DNA of 64,000 bases from Plesiomonas sp051652165 (GCF_051652165.1 NZ_JBOFTR010000016.1:62001-126000), one strand, 5' to 3'; shown: positions 9,241 to 18,376, counted from the first letter of the stretch. The notes: generated by a model not told the origin, from the letters alone. Numbers and translations: made by a program.

Positions 9241-11154
9241 TTATGCTGTTAACAGTTGGTTCATGCGGCGGATAAAAGCACTTGGATCTTCCAAATTACC
9301 ACGCTCTGCCAGCATAGCTTGTTCCAACAGCAACTCAACCCACTCATTAAATTGCAGCTCATCACTGGTATCAGCCACTTTTTTCACCAGCATATGTTCA
9401 GGGTTTAGCTCGAACACATACTTGATTTCAGGGGCTTTCTGGCCTGCAGAAGCAAACAATTTAGCCATTTGAGTCGTCATTTCATCTGACTCGGTTGTCA
9501 CCAGTGCCGGTGTACCGGTTAAACGGTGGGTCAGTCGCACATCTTTCACGCGCTCGCCCAGATAACCTTTAACACGCTCGACAAAAGAGGTGAACTCAGC
9601 ATCAGCTTCCTTCTGCTTCTCTTCCTCTTCTTTATCTGCCAGCGCGCCCAGATCCAGATCCGCTTTTGTCACAGATTGGAACTGTTTGCCGTCAAACTCA
9701 GTTAAGTAGCTCATCATCCACTCGTCAATGCGCTCGGATAACAGCAGAACTTCGATGCCCTTTTTGTTGAACAACTCAAGATGTGGGCTGTTTTTCGCGG
9801 CGGCATAACTGTCGGCCGTGATAAAGTAGATCTTCTCCTGACCCTCTTTCATGCGGCTGACATAATCGGCCAGCGCCACATTTTGAACATCGTTATCATT
9901 TTGGGTAGAAGCAAAACGCAGCAGTTTGGCGATAGTCTCTTTGTTCGCGCTGTCTTCTGCTGGGCCCTCTTTCATCACCAGACCAAACTCGTTCCAGAAA
10001 GTCTGGTACTTCTCTGCATCGGTTTTTGCCAGTTTCTCCAGCATCTGCAACACGCGCTTAGTACAAGCACTGCGTAAGCTTTGGGTGATGCGGGTATCTT
10101 GCAGAATTTCACGTGAAACGTTCAACGGCAGATCATTAGAGTCAATCAGGCCACGAACAAAGCGCAGGTATGTCGGCATAAACTGCTCGGCATCATCCAT
10201 AATAAATACGCGCTGTACATAGAGTTTCAGACCGTGCTTGTGATCACGATTCCACATATCCCAAGGCGCATGTGCAGGGATATACAGCAAGCTGGTGTAC
10301 TCCTGCTTGCCTTCAACACGGTTGTGGCTCCAGCTCATTGGGTCAGAGAAGTCGTGTGAGATATGCTTGTAAAATTCGTTATACTCTTCGTCAGATACGT
10401 CAGCTTTGTTGCGAGTCCACAAGGCTTGTGCTTTATTGATTTTTTCCCACTTCAGATCGCCTTCGCTGCCATCTTCATTCTGCTCACGGGTCTGAATTTC
10501 AACCGGCAGGCTGATATGATCAGAGTATTTACCGATGATAGAGCGCAAACGCCAGTCATCTAAAAACTCATGCTCATCAGCACGTAAATGCAGCGTGATT
10601 TCAGTACCACGATCAGCTTTGGTAATATCGGCAACGGTATAATCACCTTCACCGGCAGATTCCCAGAACACGCCCTGATCCGCGCTCACACCTGCAGCAC
10701 GCGTACGTACGGTTACTTTATCTGCCACAATAAATGCAGAGTAGAAACCCACACCAAACTGGCCGATAAGTTGGCTATCTTTCGCCTGATCAGAGCCGAT
10801 TGACTCTAAAAATGCTTTAGTGCCTGATTTTGCAATAGTGCCTAAGTGATCAATCACATCGGTACGGGTCATACCAATACCGTTATCACTGATGGTAATC
10901 GTGCCTGCCTCTTTATCTACTGAAAGGCGAACACATAGCTCACCGTTGCCTTCATACAGATCAGGCTGTGATAGCGCACGAAAACGCAGTTTATCCGCCG
11001 CATCAGAGGCGTTTGAGATCAGCTCACGTAAGAAAATTTCTTTATTAGAATACAGTGAGTGGATCATCAACTGCAGCAGTTGCTTAACTTCAGACTGAAA
11101 ACCACGGGTTTCCTGTGCTTTAAGGGAAGAATCCTGAGTTGTATTTTGGGTCAT
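9241..11154 (-). CDS. htpG: Molecular chaperone HtpG (bacterial Hsp90)
   Basis: Cytosolic dimeric ATP-dependent chaperone. GHKL ATPase domain at the N-terminus with ELISNASDAADKLRF and DNGIGMT; middle and C-terminal dimerisation domains follow. The frame is open to 11220, but the ATG at 11154 follows a GAGGA ribosome-binding site and gives a 637-residue protein starting MTQNTTQDSS, close to family length. The longer start would also extend into the heat-shock promoter, so it is rejected. A sigma-32 promoter match lies 50-80 bp upstream. Confidence 0.96.
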   Translation of the reverse strand: MTQNTTQDSSLKAQETRGFQSEVKQLLQLMIHSLYSNKEIFLRELISNASDAADKLRFRALSQPDLYEGNGELCVRLSVDKEAGTITISDNGIGMTRTDVIDHLGTIAKSGTKAFLESIGSDQAKDSQLIGQFGVGFYSAFIVADKVTVRTRAAGVSADQGVFWESAGEGDYTVADITKADRGTEITLHLRADEHEFLDDWRLRSIIGKYSDHISLPVEIQTREQNEDGSEGDLKWEKINKAQALWTRNKADVSDEEYNEFYKHISHDFSDPMSWSHNRVEGKQEYTSLLYIPAHAPWDMWNRDHKHGLKLYVQRVFIMDDAEQFMPTYLRFVRGLIDSNDLPLNVSREILQDTRITQSLRSACTKRVLQMLEKLAKTDAEKYQTFWNEFGLVMKEGPAEDSANKETIAKLLRFASTQNDNDVQNVALADYVSRMKEGQEKIYFITADSYAAAKNSPHLELFNKKGIEVLLLSERIDEWMMSYLTEFDGKQFQSVTKADLDLGALADKEEEEKQKEADAEFTSFVERVKGYLGERVKDVRLTHRLTGTPALVTTESDEMTTQMAKLFASAGQKAPEIKYVFELNPEHMLVKKVADTSDELQFNEWVELLLEQAMLAERGNLEDPSAFIRRMNQLLTA

Positions 11155-11204
11155 TGTGCAAATCCTCGTATCAACAGATAGCAAAATAAAGGTGATATTC
11201 AAAT

Positions 11205-11232
11205 AGATGGGGGCACACAAACTGTTTTCAAG
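11205..11232 (-). promoter_or_regulatory. Sigma-32 heat-shock promoter of htpG
   Basis: On the minus strand CTTGAAA (11232-11226) and CCCATCT (11211-11205) are separated by 14 bp, a full match to the RpoH consensus and spacing. It abuts the terminator of the upstream gene recR. Confidence 0.85.
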
Positions 11233-11233
11233 T

Positions 11234-11260
11234 GCAAAAAAAGGAAGCTTTTAGCTTCCC
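11234..11260 (-). terminator. Terminator of the dnaX-ybaB-recR operon
   Basis: GGAAGCT and AGCTTCC form a short stem with a T7 tail on the minus strand, 60 bp past the recR stop codon. Confidence 0.75.
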
Positions 11261-11317
11261 TGATGAAATTTTGCCCAACCTGTGCATATTTATGGCATTT
11301 AGCTACAATCGCAACGT

Positions 11318-11926
11318 TTAATATTTGAAGGGGTGACGACCGGCTAATGAGTGAGAAAGCGTTGTACCATCAACCATTTCTAACTCTCCGCCTACCGGTA
11401 CACCATGAGCAATTCGGCTCGCCATGACATTGTGCATAGCACAAATTTCGGCAATGAAGTTTGCGGTGGCATCACCTTCTACGGTTGGGTTAGTGGCTAA
11501 AATCACTTCATTGATTGTTTCAGTACGCAAACGCTCTTCTAACCGATCAAGCCCAATATCATCCGGCCCGATACCGTCTAACGGCGACAAATGCCCCATC
11601 AGTACAAAATAGCGGCCTGAGTATTGCCCAGTCTGCTCAATAGCGTGGATATCGGCAGGGCTTTCAACGACGCAAATCTGGCCACTTTTATGCCGCCGAG
11701 GGTTACTGCAAATAGCACACACATCCTCTTCGGTAAACGTGCGGCAGTCATGGCAATGCCCTATCTCTGACATCGCACGTGATAAGGCTTGTGATAGGCG
11801 CATACCACCGCTGCGATCCCGTTGTAGCAACTGAAATGCCATACGTTGTGCTGATTTTGGCCCGACACCGGGTAAACAACGCAGTGCATCCATTAAGGCA
11901 TCTAAAAGAGGGCTCGAATTTGCCAT
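11318..11926 (-). CDS. recR: Recombination protein RecR
   Basis: With RecF and RecO it loads RecA onto gapped DNA coated with SSB. 202 residues. N-terminal helix-hairpin-helix (LPGVGPKSAQRMAF), C4 zinc finger at Cys58, Cys61, Cys70 and Cys73, Toprim domain from about residue 80 (CVVESPADIHAIE), and the C-terminal ATNPTVEGDATA segment. It follows ybaB by 137 bp with a hairpin in between; the dnaX-ybaB-recR order is conserved in most bacteria. Confidence 0.96.
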   Translation of the reverse strand: MANSSPLLDALMDALRCLPGVGPKSAQRMAFQLLQRDRSGGMRLSQALSRAMSEIGHCHDCRTFTEEDVCAICSNPRRHKSGQICVVESPADIHAIEQTGQYSGRYFVLMGHLSPLDGIGPDDIGLDRLEERLRTETINEVILATNPTVEGDATANFIAEICAMHNVMASRIAHGVPVGGELEMVDGTTLSHSLAGRHPFKY

Positions 11927-11944
11927 GTATAAACCTATATTAGC

Positions 11945-11966
11945 AACGCCCTGTGATCAGGGCGTT
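11945..11966 (-). other. Hairpin between ybaB and recR
   Basis: A perfect 9-bp stem (AACGCCCTG / CAGGGCGTT, 4-base loop) without a clear T run. It could be a processing site or a weak attenuator lowering recR relative to ybaB; neither is shown. Confidence 0.45.
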
Positions 11967-12063
11967 GAGGTTAACTGTGTTACCTGTGCTTACCGTAACA
12001 ATTATCGTAAATAGTCAGCATTCACATCACACTGACTAAAATACGTTAACAGGCAAAACATGT

Positions 12064-12399
12064 TTAGAATGGCATTTTAAAACCTGGCGGTAACTGCATA
12101 CCGCCAGCCACTTGTGCCATTCTCTCTTTCTGAGTCTCTTCAATACGGCGAGCTGCATCATTAAATGCTGCAGCGATTAAATCTTCCAGCATCTCTTTAT
12201 CATCTTCCATTAGGCTGCTATCAATGTCGATACGACGACAGTTGTGCGCACCATTGATGGTCACTTTAACTAAACCTGCCCCTGACTCACCGGTAACTTC
12301 CAGTTGCGCGATCTCTTCTTGCATTTTCTGCATACGATCTTGCATTTGCTGGGCTTGCTTCATCAGGTTACCAAGACCACCTTTTCCACCACCAAACAT
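12064..12399 (-). CDS. ybaB: Nucleoid-associated protein YbaB/EbfC
   Basis: Small dimeric DNA-binding protein of the tweezers fold, linked to nucleoid organisation. 111 residues: Met/Gln-rich N-terminal helix (LGNLMKQAQQMQDRMQKM), central beta-sheet (GLVKVTINGAHNCRRIDID) and C-terminal helix. Encoded in the dnaX operon, 200 bp after dnaX, with a GAGAG ribosome-binding site. Confidence 0.95.
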   Translation of the reverse strand: MFGGGKGGLGNLMKQAQQMQDRMQKMQEEIAQLEVTGESGAGLVKVTINGAHNCRRIDIDSSLMEDDKEMLEDLIAAAFNDAARRIEETQKERMAQVAGGMQLPPGFKMPF

Positions 12400-12603
12400 A
12401 GTGCACTCTCTTTTCTTTTAGGTTGAGCCGATATCGGCATACAGACTATTTGATTCAAGTTAATGCTATAAGAAAAGCCTTTTTATCGTATGCTTTCCTA
12501 TAAAATTCTTATTTACTGTGCACATACCGCACAAAATAGCTTATCCCACCCATTATTCAACATTTACACGGCAAACTTCAAACCGTAAATGGGGGATACA
12601 GCA

Positions 12604-14886
12604 CTACAGTGGCCGAATACTACTCTCATCTACACTGGCTGCAAAAAGACGCTGTAACTGCAGGATATGGGCATCCCCCTGCAATGACTGCCGCGCTTGA
12701 GCCAGCTTTTCATCATAGATCATTTGTCTGATCTCTAATGGCGTAAGCTGCGTTTTATCATCACTTTCTACAATTTCAAGTGCAATAGACAAACCGGTTT
12801 GCTGACTCAGCGCCTCGGTTAACTGCTCTTTTGCCCTTTCAGAGTTCAGATGCCGCTGTGAAGAGCGCAATAATAGACGGATTTGCCCAGCACTTAACTC
12901 CTCTTTGACGGCATTTAACGCTAGTTGTTCCACTAATTTAGCCACACCAAGTGTTTCTATTTGCGCCGACCAAGGGTCGCGCTCGCTCGCCTCTTTTGCC
13001 AGCTTTAACGCCATTTCAGGCGTTTTCTCATGCTCAAGTGAGCTGCGCAACTGATCGGGGGTTACTACATCATTGGTTTCCAGCTCAGGGTTTTGTGCTG
13101 TCCAGCGGTAAGCTTCTTTTTTCTTTTTCGCTAGTACAGGTGGTGCCTGAGTAGGGGCAGCCTGCCTCTGATCAGATTGCTGGGCACGTTGCTCACCCGC
13201 CAGTGCCAGACGCTCTAACGGTGAAGACTTACTCTTTGCCGGCCGCAGCGTTGCTGCTACAACCGGCTCAACTTTTTTTGCTAAACCTCCAGCCTCACTC
13301 CGAACACTACTTTCTGTACGTTGACGCTGAGAACGCAATTGCTCACGGGCCTGCAACGCCTGCATTGCAACAGACACAGATACCGTATCAACTGCAGAAT
13401 CTAATGAGTGCAACGAAGGCTCAAATGTCACATTAGTCTCTACATGCTCATTTAATCGCTCTGCATTGTTGACAAAATTTGTCAATTTAACCGTCGACTC
13501 AGTATCAACCCGTGAGTTTATAGATAATGCAGTATCCTCCAAAGACGGCTCTTGAGCTCTCATGTTCGTATCTATAGGGGGCTGAGGAGCTGCAGATTGA
13601 GGTACATCTGAAGAGATGATCTGGGTTGGAGCATGTGCTGCTGTATCTTGACTCGATGCAACTGATATTACCTGATGTGGTGTGTGATTTATGCTAACGT
13701 CTGCTCGTGTAACAGGCATTTTTGCTAAAACAGAGGGTTGTGGCTCACTCGCCACTGCCATAGCACTAAATGGTATACCAACATTTTGTTGCATAATAGT
13801 GTGCGTAGGATGAAATGCCAGTGCACGTAAAAATGTCATTTCAACACCACTTCGACGATCAGGTGCAAGTAGCAACTCTTTGCGCCCTATCAGTAATGTT
13901 TGGTAGTACAACTGTATATCTTGCGGAGCAAGAGTGTGGGCAAGTGAGTGTAAACGTACTGCGTGTGGTTCAGTATCATCGATTGTGCCTGGTAACATTT
14001 GCGCCATGGCAACTTGGTGTAAAATAGCATTGGTTGCTACTAATAAAGCTTCCCAATCAGTGCCGCGCTCAGCAGCCTGTTGTAACAGCAGCATAATTTG
14101 CTGGCCATCTGCTTGATGCAGAGCTTCAATTAGGGCTAGTGGCTGGTCAGCATCTAATGAACCCAACATCTGATTGACACCGTCAATCGTCACCTGCCCA
14201 CTGCTCATAGCAATAGCTTGATCTGTTAAGCTTAATGCATCACGCATACTGCCTTCAGCAGCCCGTGCCAGTTGCGAAAGTGCACGCATCTCAAACGGAA
14301 TAGCTTCTGCTTTTAGAATATGCTCAAGCTGGCCACGAATCTGATCAACATCCAACGCTTTAAGATGAAATTGCAAACAACGCGACAAAATAGTCACTGG
14401 TAGTTTTTGTGGGTCCGTTGTCGCCAACAAAAACTTTACATATGAAGGTGGTTCTTCAAGCGTTTTAAGCAGCGCATTAAAGCTGTGGCGCGATAACATA
14501 TGCACTTCATCGATCAGATAAACTTTAAAGCGCCCACGTACCGGCGTGTATTGCACATTATCGAGTAATTCCCGCGTATCTTCAATTTTGGTCCGTGATG
14601 CCGCATCAATTTCTAATAAATCAACAAATCGGCCTTCATCAATCTCACGGCAAGTATCACAAACACCACAAGGCGTTGCAGTAACGCCGGTTTCACAGTT
14701 TAGCCCTTTGGCAAACAGGCGGGCAATAGTAGTTTTACCTACCCCGCGCGTACCAGAAAACAGATAGGCATGGTGTAAACGCCCAAGCGATAAACCATTC
14801 GCTAAGGCTGTTAATACGTGCTCCTGACCCACAACGGCATTAAAGGTGTGGGGACGCCACTTACGGGCTAAAACCTGATAACTCAT
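12604..14886 (-). CDS. dnaX: DNA polymerase III subunits tau and gamma
   Basis: Clamp-loader ATPase and organiser of the replisome. Full-length tau is 760 residues, longer than E. coli tau (643) because the linker between the AAA+ part and the C-terminal part is expanded. Walker A GTRGVGKT at 45-52, zinc-module Cys64, Cys73, Cys76 and Cys79, Walker B/DEVH at 126-129, sensor SRC at 168-170. Domain V, which contacts the polymerase, is recognisable from KKEAYRW (about 590) to the C-terminal DESSIRPL. A programmed -1 frameshift signal at codons 536-538 would yield a 539-residue gamma ending at 13268. First gene of the dnaX-ybaB-recR operon. Confidence 0.96.
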   Translation of the reverse strand: MSYQVLARKWRPHTFNAVVGQEHVLTALANGLSLGRLHHAYLFSGTRGVGKTTIARLFAKGLNCETGVTATPCGVCDTCREIDEGRFVDLLEIDAASRTKIEDTRELLDNVQYTPVRGRFKVYLIDEVHMLSRHSFNALLKTLEEPPSYVKFLLATTDPQKLPVTILSRCLQFHLKALDVDQIRGQLEHILKAEAIPFEMRALSQLARAAEGSMRDALSLTDQAIAMSSGQVTIDGVNQMLGSLDADQPLALIEALHQADGQQIMLLLQQAAERGTDWEALLVATNAILHQVAMAQMLPGTIDDTEPHAVRLHSLAHTLAPQDIQLYYQTLLIGRKELLLAPDRRSGVEMTFLRALAFHPTHTIMQQNVGIPFSAMAVASEPQPSVLAKMPVTRADVSINHTPHQVISVASSQDTAAHAPTQIISSDVPQSAAPQPPIDTNMRAQEPSLEDTALSINSRVDTESTVKLTNFVNNAERLNEHVETNVTFEPSLHSLDSAVDTVSVSVAMQALQAREQLRSQRQRTESSVRSEAGGLAKKVEPVVAATLRPAKSKSSPLERLALAGEQRAQQSDQRQAAPTQAPPVLAKKKKEAYRWTAQNPELETNDVVTPDQLRSSLEHEKTPEMALKLAKEASERDPWSAQIETLGVAKLVEQLALNAVKEELSAGQIRLLLRSSQRHLNSERAKEQLTEALSQQTGLSIALEIVESDDKTQLTPLEIRQMIYDEKLAQARQSLQGDAHILQLQRLFAASVDESSIRPL
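13237..13290 (-). promoter_or_regulatory. dnaX: Programmed -1 ribosomal frameshift signal producing gamma
   Basis: Three elements occur in the right order on the minus strand: a Shine-Dalgarno-like GGAGG (13290-13286), six bases later the slippery heptamer A AAA AAA read as GCA AAA AAA (13281-13273), then a hairpin (13267-13237; GCCGG/CCGGC outer stem, GCAGC/GCTGC inner stem). After slippage the ribosome reads AGT and then TGA at 13270-13268. The E. coli dnaX signal has the same parts in the same place; only the heptamer's last base differs. Confidence 0.85.
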
Positions 14887-15043
14887 CGGAACCGGAATAC
14901 AGGGAAACGGAGGCCAATAATAGCATAGCAGCCACGGAGTTCACAGAAGTCAGCCAATATCTGACATAATTACACTGAAAATCAGGCTGTAGATATAGAG
15001 AAAAAAGCACAAAAAACAATATAGACTTGAAGATCTGATTTTA

Positions 15044-15075
15044 GATAAAACGCGGGTTAAAAAACTCACCCGCAT
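15044..15075 (-). terminator. Terminator of apt
   Basis: GCGGGT and ACCCGC form the stem around a T-rich loop, followed by GTTTTATC on the minus strand. It is 110 bp past the apt stop codon. The remaining sequence between dnaX and apt shows nothing else recognisable. Confidence 0.55.
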
Positions 15076-15182
15076 CCATCAAAATACAATATTGAAGATA
15101 TTAGGCTGCATACCATTTTATTACATAGTGTTACTTTATGATTTAATCAATAGGATATGCAGCATTTTTTAACGCATAAATA

Positions 15183-15728
15183 TTAGTGGCCAGCAAAATC
15201 AACCAAATTAAACGTTTTAATCCCCATATTCTCTAAACGTTGCTGACCACCTAAATCTGGTAGATTAATAATAAATGCTGCGTCAGTCACTTCACCACCT
15301 AAGCGACGGATCAATTTTGCAGTAGCATCAATAGTTCCACCGGTTGCAAGTAGATCATCAATCACCAACACTTTGTCACCTGGAACAATCGCATCAATAT
15401 GCATCTCTAATGTATCTGTACCATACTCTAACGCATAGCTCTCTGCGATAACTTCACGCGGCAATTTACCAGGCTTACGTACAGGCACAAAACCAACACC
15501 AAGAGCTAAGGCGACTGGTGTACCAAAGAAAAAACCGCGTGCTTCTGTGCCAACCACTTTAGTAAAACCTTGATCGCGGTAATGCTCAACAAGTAAACGT
15601 ATGCTTGCAGCAAACGCTTCGGGTACTTCCAGCAAACTGGTCACATCGCGGAACAAAATGCCCTGCTTTGGATAATCTACAATTGTTTTAATGCTCTCTT
15701 TAACCAGTTGGCGTGCTTGTTCAGTCAT
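15183..15728 (-). CDS. apt: Adenine phosphoribosyltransferase
   Basis: Salvages adenine: adenine + PRPP to AMP + PPi. From the ATG at 15728 the protein is 181 residues (E. coli 183) and starts MTEQARQLVKESIK. The type I PRTase motif VLVIDDLLATGGTI is present, and VGTEARGFFFG and RKPGKLPRE are family-typical. The frame continues upstream to 15836 with several in-frame ATGs (15731, 15788); those extensions have no family counterpart. The ribosome-binding site for 15728 is weak, so the exact start is uncertain. Gene order apt-dnaX is as in E. coli, but a terminator may separate them here. Confidence 0.93.
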   Translation of the reverse strand: MTEQARQLVKESIKTIVDYPKQGILFRDVTSLLEVPEAFAASIRLLVEHYRDQGFTKVVGTEARGFFFGTPVALALGVGFVPVRKPGKLPREVIAESYALEYGTDTLEMHIDAIVPGDKVLVIDDLLATGGTIDATAKLIRRLGGEVTDAAFIINLPDLGGQQRLENMGIKTFNLVDFAGH

Positions 15729-16095
15729 CATTTCGTGTCGTCCGCAGTACAAAGGTAATCTGGCAACAATATCGGCAACGTTAAGCATACTCTTTTTATG
15801 CCAGTATATTTTCAGGTTTCTATTACTATACAACAAAAAAGAACTACGCTTATTCTGCCTATTGCACAGAGGAAAATCTCAAAAGTGCAGAATTTAGTCA
15901 AAGCTGACGTGAAATGCAACGCCTTAAAGTAAATCTTAAACTCAATGCTCATATCTCACGCAGGCCAGCCACGCTTTAATTACATTAAATAAACTTAAAA
16001 AAAACGTAACTATATAAAAATCAATAAATCACCCAATGTGAAAACTCAATTAACTTTCCGCCCCGGCTGTTTTGTAACATGATTTTGCAAAACCT
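15729..16095. other. Intergenic region between divergent apt and dtpA
   Basis: About 370 bp, AT-rich, expected to carry the apt promoter and the upstream part of the dtpA control region. No gene or RNA recognised. Confidence 0.35.
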
Positions 16096-16111
16096 TGTGA
16101 TTTACCTCACA
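16096..16111 (+). promoter_or_regulatory. CRP-binding site upstream of dtpA
   Basis: TGTGA-N6-TCACA, an exact match to the CRP core consensus. It is centred 77 bp upstream of the chosen start codon at 16181. If it activates at position -41.5 or -61.5, transcription would start near 16145-16165, which argues against translation from the GTG at 16127. Confidence 0.75.
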
Positions 16112-16180
16112 TGCGTGTAAACGAGAGTGTCTAAAAAAATTACGCATCTTGCCAGCACAATAATTCATACAGAGGTTAAC

Positions 16181-17626
16181 GTGTCGATCACTGAATCACT
16201 CAAACAACCCAAATCATTTTATCTCATCTTTTCGGTCGAATTGTGGGAGCGTTTCGGTTTTTACGGGCTACAGGGCATTCTTGCTGTTTACTTGGTTCAA
16301 GAGTTAAAACTACCTGAAACCCACTCATTTGCACTGTTTTCCTCTTTTATTGCACTGGTTTATGGATTGGTTGCTGTTGGTGGTTGGTTAGGAGATAAAG
16401 TTCTTGGAACAAAACGCCTGATTATTTTAGGCGCTATTACACTCGTGGTGGGTTACGCCATGATTGCTTTTTCAACCACCCACATTACGTGGATTTACCT
16501 CGGTATGGGAACCATTGCTGTGGGTAATGGGTTATTTAAAGCAAACCCCTCTTCCCTGCTCTCTAAATGCTATGACAAAGATGATCCTCGACTTGATGGC
16601 GCATTTACGCTCTATTATATGTCGATTAATATCGGCTCATTTATCTCTATGCTGGCGACACCGTATTTAGCCAACCGTTATGGCTGGAACGTCGCCTTTT
16701 CACTGAGTGTGCTAGGGTTATTAATTACTATCATCAACTTTTTGATGATGAAAGGCTGGGTCAAAGAGTATGGTTCGAAACCTGATTTCAAGCCTATTGA
16801 TCGTCGTAATCTTTTACTCGTCGTAATAGGTACTGTTGTTGCCTCATTAGTATCCAGCTGGGTTTTAGAACATATTTTAATTGCCCATATTGCGCTGGCA
16901 TTGGTCTCAATGGGAATTGTATTTATCTTTATCCGTGAAACCTTTGCACTGAAAAATACTGCGCGCCGTAAAATGATTGTTGCTTTTGTGCTGATGCTAG
17001 AAGCTGTTATTTTCTTTGTGCTATATAGCCAAATGCCACTCTCGCTCAATTTCTTTGCTATCCATAACACAGTGCATAGCTTGTTTGGTATTCCAGTTGA
17101 ACCAGAACAGTTTCAGTCACTTAACCCATTCTGGATTATGGTTGCCAGCCCTATTTTGGCGATTATTTATCACCGTATGGGTGATAAACTGCCGATGCCG
17201 CATAAATTTGCCATCGGCATGGTGCTCTGCTCTGGGGCATTTTTAATTTTATATCTCAGCACCCGCTATGCTAACGCAGCAGGGTTAGTTTCAGCTAACT
17301 GGCTGATTTTAAGTTATTTCCTGCAAAGTGTGGGGGAGCTGCTAATTTCAGGGTTAGGCCTTGCCATGGTTGCTCAGCTTGTACCTCAACGCTTGATGGG
17401 TTTTATCATGGGAGCATGGTTCTTAACGTCTGCCGGCGCATCTGTTATTGCAGGGTATGTTGCTAGTTTAACGGCAACACCCGGTGACGTAAAAGATCCG
17501 TTAGTTTCACTGAATATTTATGGTCATGTCTTTTTACAAATTGGTATTGCGACAGCTGTCATTGCTGTATTGATGATTGCAACAGCACCATTACTCTACC
17601 GAATGACACAAGAACACTCAGCATAA
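16181..17626 (+). CDS. dtpA: Dipeptide/tripeptide:H+ symporter, DtpA type
   Basis: Proton-coupled uptake of di- and tripeptides across the inner membrane (POT/PTR2 family). The chosen GTG start gives 481 residues; it has an AGAGG site five bases upstream. An in-frame GTG at 16127 has no usable spacing and lies too close to the CRP site. Family signatures: ELWERFGFYG (the proton-coupling ExxER motif) in helix 1, GNGLFKANPSSLLS, and the C-terminal VAQLVPQRLMGFIMG. Many membrane helices are evident throughout. The match to E. coli DtpA/TppB extends over the whole length. Confidence 0.93.
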   Translation: MSITESLKQPKSFYLIFSVELWERFGFYGLQGILAVYLVQELKLPETHSFALFSSFIALVYGLVAVGGWLGDKVLGTKRLIILGAITLVVGYAMIAFSTTHITWIYLGMGTIAVGNGLFKANPSSLLSKCYDKDDPRLDGAFTLYYMSINIGSFISMLATPYLANRYGWNVAFSLSVLGLLITIINFLMMKGWVKEYGSKPDFKPIDRRNLLLVVIGTVVASLVSSWVLEHILIAHIALALVSMGIVFIFIRETFALKNTARRKMIVAFVLMLEAVIFFVLYSQMPLSLNFFAIHNTVHSLFGIPVEPEQFQSLNPFWIMVASPILAIIYHRMGDKLPMPHKFAIGMVLCSGAFLILYLSTRYANAAGLVSANWLILSYFLQSVGELLISGLGLAMVAQLVPQRLMGFIMGAWFLTSAGASVIAGYVASLTATPGDVKDPLVSLNIYGHVFLQIGIATAVIAVLMIATAPLLYRMTQEHSA

Positions 17627-17632
17627 CTAAAC

Positions 17633-17695
17633 TAAACCGAAAAGAGGCGCAATGTTGAGTAAGCGTCTCTTTTCGGTTTATGTCTTTTTTACCTG
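17633..17695 (+). terminator. Terminator of dtpA
   Basis: Long near-perfect stem (AAACCGAAAAGAG and CTCTTTTCGGTTT with further pairs inside) starting 7 bp after the stop codon, then a T6 run. It could also serve ybaN from the other side. Confidence 0.85.
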
Positions 17696-17781
17696 TCTCT
17701 GTATTATTTTACCCGTTTGACTTCGCTATTTTTATCGTTATCTTTACATTTGTTCATGAGTAACATGGCTCGCTATATACT

Positions 17782-18144
17782 TTACTTTGGCATACCGACT
17801 GGTATCCGCCAAAGTAAATACAAAATAACCATGCACAACAACACAAGAATTATTTTAACCACATTCAGTGATACAAACCCTATCGATACAGCAAAACTGC
17901 ATAAAACAAAACAGATTGCGCGTAATTTAGCTGCTTTAGGAATCGTTCTATTGTGTTGCCACTGTTGCAATAACACGGCAAACGGCGAACGGTACATTAA
18001 CCAATCATGGCAACGTGGCGAAGAGCGCGCAAAACAAGCAAGTGCTAATAATAAAAAAGGGGTTGTCGGCAATAAGGGTAAAATAACCCCAATAACACCC
18101 AATATCACAGCCAAACACCCCGTGGCTATATAAAACCAACGCAT
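17782..18144 (-). CDS. ybaN: DUF454 inner-membrane protein YbaN
   Basis: Small membrane protein of unknown function, 120 residues. It shows the DUF454 signature GVIGVILPLLPTTPFLLLA in the first hairpin, the CFARSSPRCHDWL loop, and two C-terminal membrane helices. In E. coli ybaN lies between priC and apt; here dtpA separates it from apt, and the porin and dinG separate it from priC. Confidence 0.88.
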   Translation of the reverse strand: MRWFYIATGCLAVILGVIGVILPLLPTTPFLLLALACFARSSPRCHDWLMYRSPFAVLLQQWQHNRTIPKAAKLRAICFVLCSFAVSIGFVSLNVVKIILVLLCMVILYLLWRIPVGMPK

Positions 18145-18253
18145 ATATCCTCACCTATATTTACACCCTGAGCTTGAGGATATTCATCATGCCGCCATAT
18201 TGTTCAGTATCAATGACAAGATACTAAAAATTTCTTTTCCTGCTGATAAATCA

Positions 18254-18376
18254 TTAAGGGTGTAGCGTGAATACGTGTAACCAACCAAACCATGCGGGCA
18301 ATAACGGAATACAAAAAACCAGTAAAAACAGTAGGATACATCCTATATTTAGTGGATCTTTAAAATCACTGTCCAT
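18254..18376 (-). CDS. Putative 40-residue single-pass membrane peptide
   Basis: ATG at 18376 with a strong GAGGAG site 6 bases upstream; stop TAA at 18254. The product has a short acidic N-terminus (MDSDFKDPLNIG), a hydrophobic helix of about 22 residues (CILLFLLVFCIPLLP) and an aromatic tail (AWFGWLHVF). This is the make-up of small bacterial membrane proteins. No homologue recognised. It lies 110 bp upstream of ybaN on the same strand and could be co-transcribed with it. Function unknown. Confidence 0.5.
   Translation of the reverse strand: MDSDFKDPLNIGCILLFLLVFCIPLLPAWFGWLHVFTLHP

Noticed and set aside
13105..13125. A second A-rich run in dnaX (AAA AAG AAA AAA) as the frameshift site
   Set aside because: The heptamer phase is wrong, there is no upstream Shine-Dalgarno element, and the -1 stop is ten codons away. 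The site at 13273-13279 fits far better.
15729..15836. N-terminal extension of apt
   Set aside because: The added 36 residues have no counterpart in the family; the start at 15728 gives the usual length.
17717..18133. A 138-codon plus-strand open frame opposite ybaN
   Set aside because: Antisense to a recognisable DUF454 gene; its translation has no family-like features.
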